Below, piece after piece: positions 61,286 through 64,000 of a stretch of DNA of 64,000 bases. How positions within the stretch are numbered: position 1 is the stretch's first letter; every line of letters begins with the position of its first letter. The stretch covers positions 57,456-121,455 of the forward strand of contig JAIPGC010000002.1 in NCBI GenBank assembly GCA_021736335.1, written 5' to 3'. The notes below the pieces were generated by a model. That model searched no databases. It had not been told where the DNA came from and worked only from the letters and a program-made list of their open reading frames with translations. The stretch is from Acholeplasmataceae bacterium (GTDB lineage: Bacteria; Bacillota_I; Bacilli_A; Acholeplasmatales; Acholeplasmataceae). The position numbers and the translations under genes are program-made.

Positions 61286-62689
61286 ATGGAAAATCCAAAA
61301 GAAATCATTCAATCATATATTGAAAAAGCTAGAGCTGCCCAACAATTAATCAACAACTATACTCAAGAGCAAATAGATGAGGTCTGTGTAGCTATTGGTT
61401 GGGAAGTTTATAACGATGAAAATATTAAAAAACTTGCTGAAAAAGCAGTTGAAGATACTAAAATGGGCAATGTTTCTGATAAAATACTAAAACATAAAAA
61501 TAAAGTACTAGGTGTACTAAAAGATATAAAAGGAGCAAAATCAGTTGGTTTAATTGAAACTGATGATGTAAAAAAGATAAAAAAATATGCTAAACCAGTA
61601 GGTGTAGTTGGAGCATTAACACCTGTAACTAACCCCACTGCTACTCCAGCAAGCAATGCTGTAACTATCTTAAAAGGTAGAAATGCTGTTATTTTTGCTC
61701 CTCATCCAAAGGCAAAGATTTCCTCAAAAATGGCTATTGATTTTATGCGTGATGGACTTAAAAAAGTTGGTGCACCAGAAGATCTCATCCAAATTATTGA
61801 AGAGCCTTCCATTGAACTCACTAATGAATTGATGAAACAAGTCGATATTGTACTTGCTACAGGTGGTAGCGCAATGGTTAAAGCTGCTTATTCTTCCGGT
61901 AAACCAGCTTATGGTGTCGGTCCTGGTAACTCTGTTCAAATGGTCGCTGAAGATGCAAACGTTTCAGATGCTGCTCAAAAAATTATGATAAGCAAAGCTT
62001 TTGATTACGCGACTTCTTGCTCCAGCGAAAATTCAATCATCATTCACGAGTCTATTTATCAAGAAATGGTCAAAGAACTTGTTCGTCTAGGTGGAACGTT
62101 GATCTCAGCAGATGAAAGAAATCAACTAGAAGAGCATATGTGGCCACTTAATGCCAAAGGTTATCGTTCAATTAACCCAAAAATTGTTGCTCAATCGGCA
62201 TTAAAAATAGCAAACGACGCGGGACTAAATGTCCCAGATTCAACAACAGTGTTATTGGTTCAAGGTGCACAGGATATAGAGAACGACTTTTTCTCACAGG
62301 AAAAACTCTCCCCCGTTTTAACCCTCTTTTCTTATAAGTCATTTGAAGAAGGCTATCATATCCTAGTGCGCCTAACCGATAACTATGGAACAGGACATTC
62401 ATGTGGAATTCACACATCAAACCAAAAGTATATTGAACATCTTGGAGCAAACATGAAGTCAAGTAGAATCATGGTCAATCAAGCTCAAGCAGCTGCAAAT
62501 GGTGGTGCCTTCTTTAATGGCATGCCTTCTACTGTTTCACTTGGTTGTGGTACATGGGGTGGCAACATCACAACTGAAAACATCAACTATAAGCATTTTC
62601 TCAATGTTACTTGGGTATCTGAGTACTTAACTCCGACTCGTCCAACTGATGAAGATATTTTTGGTGAGTATTTCAAGAAGTTCAAGTAG
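61286..62689 (+). CDS. sqwD: CoA-acylating aldehyde dehydrogenase; probable sulfoacetaldehyde dehydrogenase
   Basis: Acetaldehyde/succinate-semialdehyde dehydrogenase (CoA-acylating) type: GALTPVTNPTATPASNAVTILKGRNAVIFAPHPKA; catalytic Cys in YATSCSSENSII. Confidence 0.82.
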   Translation: MENPKEIIQSYIEKARAAQQLINNYTQEQIDEVCVAIGWEVYNDENIKKLAEKAVEDTKMGNVSDKILKHKNKVLGVLKDIKGAKSVGLIETDDVKKIKKYAKPVGVVGALTPVTNPTATPASNAVTILKGRNAVIFAPHPKAKISSKMAIDFMRDGLKKVGAPEDLIQIIEEPSIELTNELMKQVDIVLATGGSAMVKAAYSSGKPAYGVGPGNSVQMVAEDANVSDAAQKIMISKAFDYATSCSSENSIIIHESIYQEMVKELVRLGGTLISADERNQLEEHMWPLNAKGYRSINPKIVAQSALKIANDAGLNVPDSTTVLLVQGAQDIENDFFSQEKLSPVLTLFSYKSFEEGYHILVRLTDNYGTGHSCGIHTSNQKYIEHLGANMKSSRIMVNQAQAAANGGAFFNGMPSTVSLGCGTWGGNITTENINYKHFLNVTWVSEYLTPTRPTDEDIFGEYFKKFK

Positions 62690-62698
62690 AGGTGCCAG

Positions 62699-63823
62699 AT
62701 GAAATTATATGAATACCAAGCAAAACAAGTTTTCAAGGAAGCACATATTCCTATTCCAAATAGCTTGTTGATTGAAAATGAGTCAGAGCTCAATGAAGCT
62801 TTAAATCAAATCAGTCTTCCTTGTGTGATCAAGTCACAAGTTCTGAGTGGTGGACGAGGAAAAGCAGGTTTGATTTCTTTCGTGACTACAAAGGAAAAAG
62901 CTATATCTGAGGTTAATCGCTTATTTAATCATGAAATCAAAATCAAACGATTGTTGATTGAACAAGCAATAGACATCAAGCAAGAAATTTACGTTTCAAT
63001 CACAGTTGATCCATCATTGGCAACTGGTCTTTTGATTGTCAGTGCGGAAGGTGGCATTGATATTGAAACTTTAGCAGTGACACAACCAGATAAGATTATC
63101 AAAGAACCTATTGATCTTAGATATGGATTGATGCCTTTTCAAGCTTCTCAAGTTGCTTATTCTTTAGGCTTTTCACCTTCAATAACAAAAGAGTTGATTA
63201 AAGTCTTTATGAATCTATATCAAGTTTTTGTCTCTTATGATGCTGAACTTGTGGAAATCAATCCACTATTTATCACTCAACATGATACTGTCGTTGCAGG
63301 TGATGGAAAACTGATGATTGATGACAATTCAATGTTTAGACAAAAACGATTTGAACAGCTTGAGGCTGATTATAAAACTGAAGCTGAATTTGATGCTAAT
63401 CAAGAAGGAATTCCTTTTATTCAATTTGATGGTGATATTGGATTAATGTGTGCTGGTGCAGGTTTGACTACGACAGTCTATGATCTCATTCATTATGAAG
63501 GTGGAACAGTTGCAAACTATCTAGAATTTGGTGGACCCAATTATAAAAAAGCTGTCAAAGCTATGGAGATTTGCCTAAAAGTCCCATCAAAAGTCATTTT
63601 GATTGTAACATTTGGTACAATTGCGCGTGCTGATGTTATGGCTGAAGGTATTATTGATGCAATTAAACGTCTCAAACCAGATCGTCCTATTGTGACATGT
63701 ATCAGAGGAACAAATGAAATCGAAGCAGTAAAAATGTTAAGAGAAGCTGGTTTAGAGCCATTGTTTGATACTGAAGAAGCTGTTCGTAAGGCAGTTGCTC
63801 TAGCAAATGGAGGCGCAAAATGA
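62699..63823 (+). CDS. ADP-forming acyl-CoA ligase beta subunit (SucC-like); probable sulfoacetate-CoA ligase subunit
   Basis: [84 protein letters not shown]. Confidence 0.85.
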   Translation: MKLYEYQAKQVFKEAHIPIPNSLLIENESELNEALNQISLPCVIKSQVLSGGRGKAGLISFVTTKEKAISEVNRLFNHEIKIKRLLIEQAIDIKQEIYVSITVDPSLATGLLIVSAEGGIDIETLAVTQPDKIIKEPIDLRYGLMPFQASQVAYSLGFSPSITKELIKVFMNLYQVFVSYDAELVEINPLFITQHDTVVAGDGKLMIDDNSMFRQKRFEQLEADYKTEAEFDANQEGIPFIQFDGDIGLMCAGAGLTTTVYDLIHYEGGTVANYLEFGGPNYKKAVKAMEICLKVPSKVILIVTFGTIARADVMAEGIIDAIKRLKPDRPIVTCIRGTNEIEAVKMLREAGLEPLFDTEEAVRKAVALANGGAK

Positions 63824-64000
63824 GTATTTTTATAGATCAAAAGACCCAAGTATTGGTTCAAGGTATAACTGGTTCTGAGGGAAGTTTTTGGACAAAGCAT
63901 ATGATTGAACTAGGTACACAAGTTGTCTGTGGCGTCACGCCAGGTAAAGAAGGTCAATTTATAGAAGGAAAACCAGTATATAACTCTGTTAAAGAAGCTA
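63820..64000 (+). CDS. ADP-forming acyl-CoA ligase alpha subunit (SucD-like), truncated by window end
   Basis: [64 protein letters not shown] overlap with the beta subunit. Confidence 0.88.
   Translation, partial: MSIFIDQKTQVLVQGITGSEGSFWTKHMIELGTQVVCGVTPGKEGQFIEGKPVYNSVKEA

Noticed and set aside
61286-63823. Reading the aldehyde dehydrogenase/CoA-ligase genes as ordinary TCA or ethanol-fermentation genes
   Set aside because: Position inside a sulfoquinovose operon with transketolase/RpiB genes makes a sulfoacetaldehyde route more economical, though substrate is unproven.
1-64000. Possible alternative genetic code (UGA=Trp) as in mycoplasmas
   Set aside because: Genes end naturally at TGA (for example queT and the CoA ligase beta subunit) and conserved proteins align without TGA interruptions, so code is standard.
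1-64000. CRISPR array, prophage or toxin-antitoxin/defence cassette
   Set aside because: No regularly spaced direct repeats, cas genes, phage structural genes or recognised defence domains were seen.

Overview
The window is AT-rich and uses the standard genetic code. Gene content (ftsZ/sepF, ileS with a T-box, tmRNA, Leloir genes, few surface lipoproteins) looks like an Acholeplasma- or Izemoplasma-type mollicute or a close Firmicute relative. That taxonomic call is inference. About 1-29 kb is mostly housekeeping on the minus strand: thyA, pepV, a DUF4097/DUF1700/PadR operon, an M16 peptidase pair, deoD/deoC, surE, ileS, sepF, yggS, ychF, ftsZ, tgt, galT/galM/galK, mutY, two fused ABC transporters and a HAD phosphatase, plus queT on the plus strand with a preQ1-I-like pseudoknot. 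A tmRNA lies at 29384-29723. About 30-48.5 kb is accessory: AraC regulator, FTR1 permease, PAS-GGDEF-HD-GYP protein, a 1200-aa Cys-repeat lipoprotein, a trypsin-like lipoprotein, GH17 and GH81 beta-1,3-glucanases, and two unannotated structured RNA candidates (about 40990-41175 and 43928-44102, both minus). The main system runs from 48.7 kb to the right edge: a plus-strand sulfoquinovose (sulfolipid sugar) operon. It encodes a DUF4867 protein, a YihQ-type sulfoquinovosidase, an ABC importer, a FucI-like SQ isomerase, a split transketolase, an RpiB-like isomerase, a MatC-type carrier, a CoA-acylating aldehyde dehydrogenase and a two-subunit ADP-forming acyl-CoA ligase. This matches the sulfoglycolytic transketolase route ending in sulfoacetate plus ATP. 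A 1714-bp IS (15-bp terminal inverted repeats, exact 8-bp target duplication) has split the importer's substrate-binding-protein gene. Removing it restores a perfect reading frame, and its right end carries an outward TTGACA.
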